A DNA stretch of 47,563 nt from Chromera velia (taxonomy: Eukaryota > Sar > Chromeraceae), in the NCBI GenBank assembly GCA_018398765.1, contig JAHBMJ010000436.1:1-47563 (forward strand), in the 5' to 3' direction. Positions 46,630 to 47,563 of this stretch are shown here, piece after piece. Numbering within the stretch: position 1 is the stretch's first letter; every line of letters begins with the position of its first letter. The position numbers and the translations under genes are program-made. The notes beneath the pieces were generated by a model. It saw only the letters and a program-made list of their open reading frames with translations. It did not search any database and was not told the origin of the DNA.

Positions 46630-47084
46630 CTGTGAGAACAGACTGAGTATGAAGCTTAGCAATAGGAGTTTGTTCTGTTTCTTATTTCTCTGTTTTCTTT
46701 CCTTTTTATCTCCCTTTCCCCTTCTCTTATAGATGAAAGACGCGAGCACAATGACCAAACGGTCTTTTTCTGAATTGTTCATCCCTTTGACCCTTTGAAC
46801 GCCTTCTTCGTCCATCTATTCCAATCCTTGTTCTCCCTCTTCACTGGTTTGCTCTGTCTGCTCTCAGTACCTTGGATTGGTTTGACTGTCGCAGCCTTCT
46901 ATAGTGAGGGATGGCACTTAAATCGATTAAGCATCATGATTCAGGCGCCGGGTTTCAGCTAGCAGACAGCAGCCCCACCCCGATGAGTGATGTAGGTCTG
47001 GCAAAGGGGCAATACAGCATTGTCCTAGACTCATGCATTGCATGATAGCCTATAGACCTATAGTACGGAACGAACGACAGACAC
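46630..47084. other. no gene recognised
   Basis: Pyrimidine-rich around 46675-46735 (TTTCTTTCCTTTTTATC). It may be the trailing part of the broken element or an upstream region for the poly-serine ORF. Nothing else is seen. Confidence 0.3.
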
Positions 47085-47330
47085 ATGGAGCAGGGGAGTA
47101 AGGGAGGTGGCTCTTCCAGTGGCTCTTTTTCCTCTTCTTCTCTTTCTGCCTCTTCTTCTTCTTCCTCTTCCTCTTCCTCCTCCTCCTCCTCCTCCGGATC
47201 ACGCCCCAAAGCACTGACCCTTCAGAATGAAGAGCAAAGAAAGCAAAGGAGCGAGAGGAACGCTTTGCCTTCCCTTTCTTCTTCTTCTTTTTCTTCTTCT
47301 TCTTCTTTTTCTTCTTCTTCTTTTTCTTCT

Positions 47331-47361
<31 letters not shown>

Positions 47362-47563
47362 CCTCTTCTTCTTCTTCTTTTTCTTCAGAATCTTCTTCTT
47401 CTTCTTTTTCTTCTTCTTCTTCTTCTTCCTCCTTTTCTCCTTCTTCTTCTTTTTCTTCTTCTTCTTTTTCATCTTCTTCTTCTTCTCCTGCTCTCTTCTC
47501 TTCTTCCTCTTCCCCCGGACCTGGTGTGGGAAGGAACGTGGGTGGGAACGGACAGGGAGGGGG
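47085..47563 (+). CDS. poly-serine ORF, open to the window's right edge
   Basis: From the ATG at 47085 (MEQGSKGGGSSSG) the frame stays open for 159 codons to the end. It consists of Ser runs with Phe and Pro breaks, coded by TCT/TCC with TTT, around a non-repetitive charged insert at about 47199-47265 (SRPKALTLQNEEQRKQRSER), and it ends GPGVGRNVGGNGQ. The insert and the glycine-rich end keep the same frame as the repeats, which favours coding; a pure TTC microsatellite would also be open. The opposite strand gives poly-Lys/Glu frames, less likely. The product is unknown and the 3' part is missing. Confidence 0.4.
47270..47510. repeat. TTC trinucleotide repeat with TTTTTC interruptions
   Basis: Nearly continuous TTC with regular TTTTTC breaks. 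A shorter TTCC/TCC block lies at about 47130-47195. Confidence 0.9.

Noticed and set aside
47050-47472. Poly-Lys minus-strand ORF
   Set aside because: It is the reverse of a TTC repeat; the plus-strand poly-Ser frame is longer and includes non-repeat sequence.

Overview
The window is nuclear DNA of a photosynthetic eukaryote. Every well-supported gene is split by spliceosomal GT-AG introns, and in four of the five gene models I could follow reading phase from exon to exon. Between genes lie dense microsatellites, a 4.6 kb minisatellite and decayed retroelements. The plastid enzyme with an N-terminal targeting leader, the intron style and the repeat load suit an alga with a complex plastid. 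A chromerid alveolate such as Chromera velia is my best guess, but that is inference and not read from a marker gene.

Layout. 1-1.1 kb: CA/GA microsatellite and low-complexity DNA. 1.1-1.8 kb (-): first exons of a secreted, very acidic protein. 2.8-7.0 kb (-): a five-exon, 801-residue metacaspase-fold protein that has lost both catalytic residues and carries a long Pro/Gln/Tyr-rich tail. 7.0-18.2 kb: repeat-rich gap, with a 62-82 bp tandem repeat leading into a 42 bp minisatellite (9.5-14.1 kb), then a second degenerate array (15.5-17.1 kb). 18.3-25.5 kb (+): an 11-exon, 1067-residue nuclear-type protein with two AT-hooks flanking a NUMOD1-like helix-turn-helix. 25.5-33.4 kb: no convincing host gene; a MITE-like element, a broken zinc-finger ORF and two 3' fragments of one LINE family. 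33.4-39.7 kb (-): a ten-exon Patched-like RND membrane transporter of about 1060 residues. 40.4-43.0 kb (+): a six-exon gene for the catalytic subunit of ferredoxin-thioredoxin reductase, head-to-head with the transporter. 43.0-47.6 kb: a 0.4 kb TG/CT microsatellite, a reading frame broken by stop codons, and the start of a poly-serine ORF that leaves the window.

The genes do not form an obvious pathway; eukaryotic neighbours need not. The most notable items are the pseudo-metacaspase, the AT-hook/NUMOD1 protein with its unusual +3C splice donors, the consistent sense-strand UG/CU polarity of intronic microsatellites, and the apparent birth of the 42 bp satellite from the repeat beside it. 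All exon borders come from reading GT/AG sites, phase and protein continuity by eye; none is backed by transcripts.
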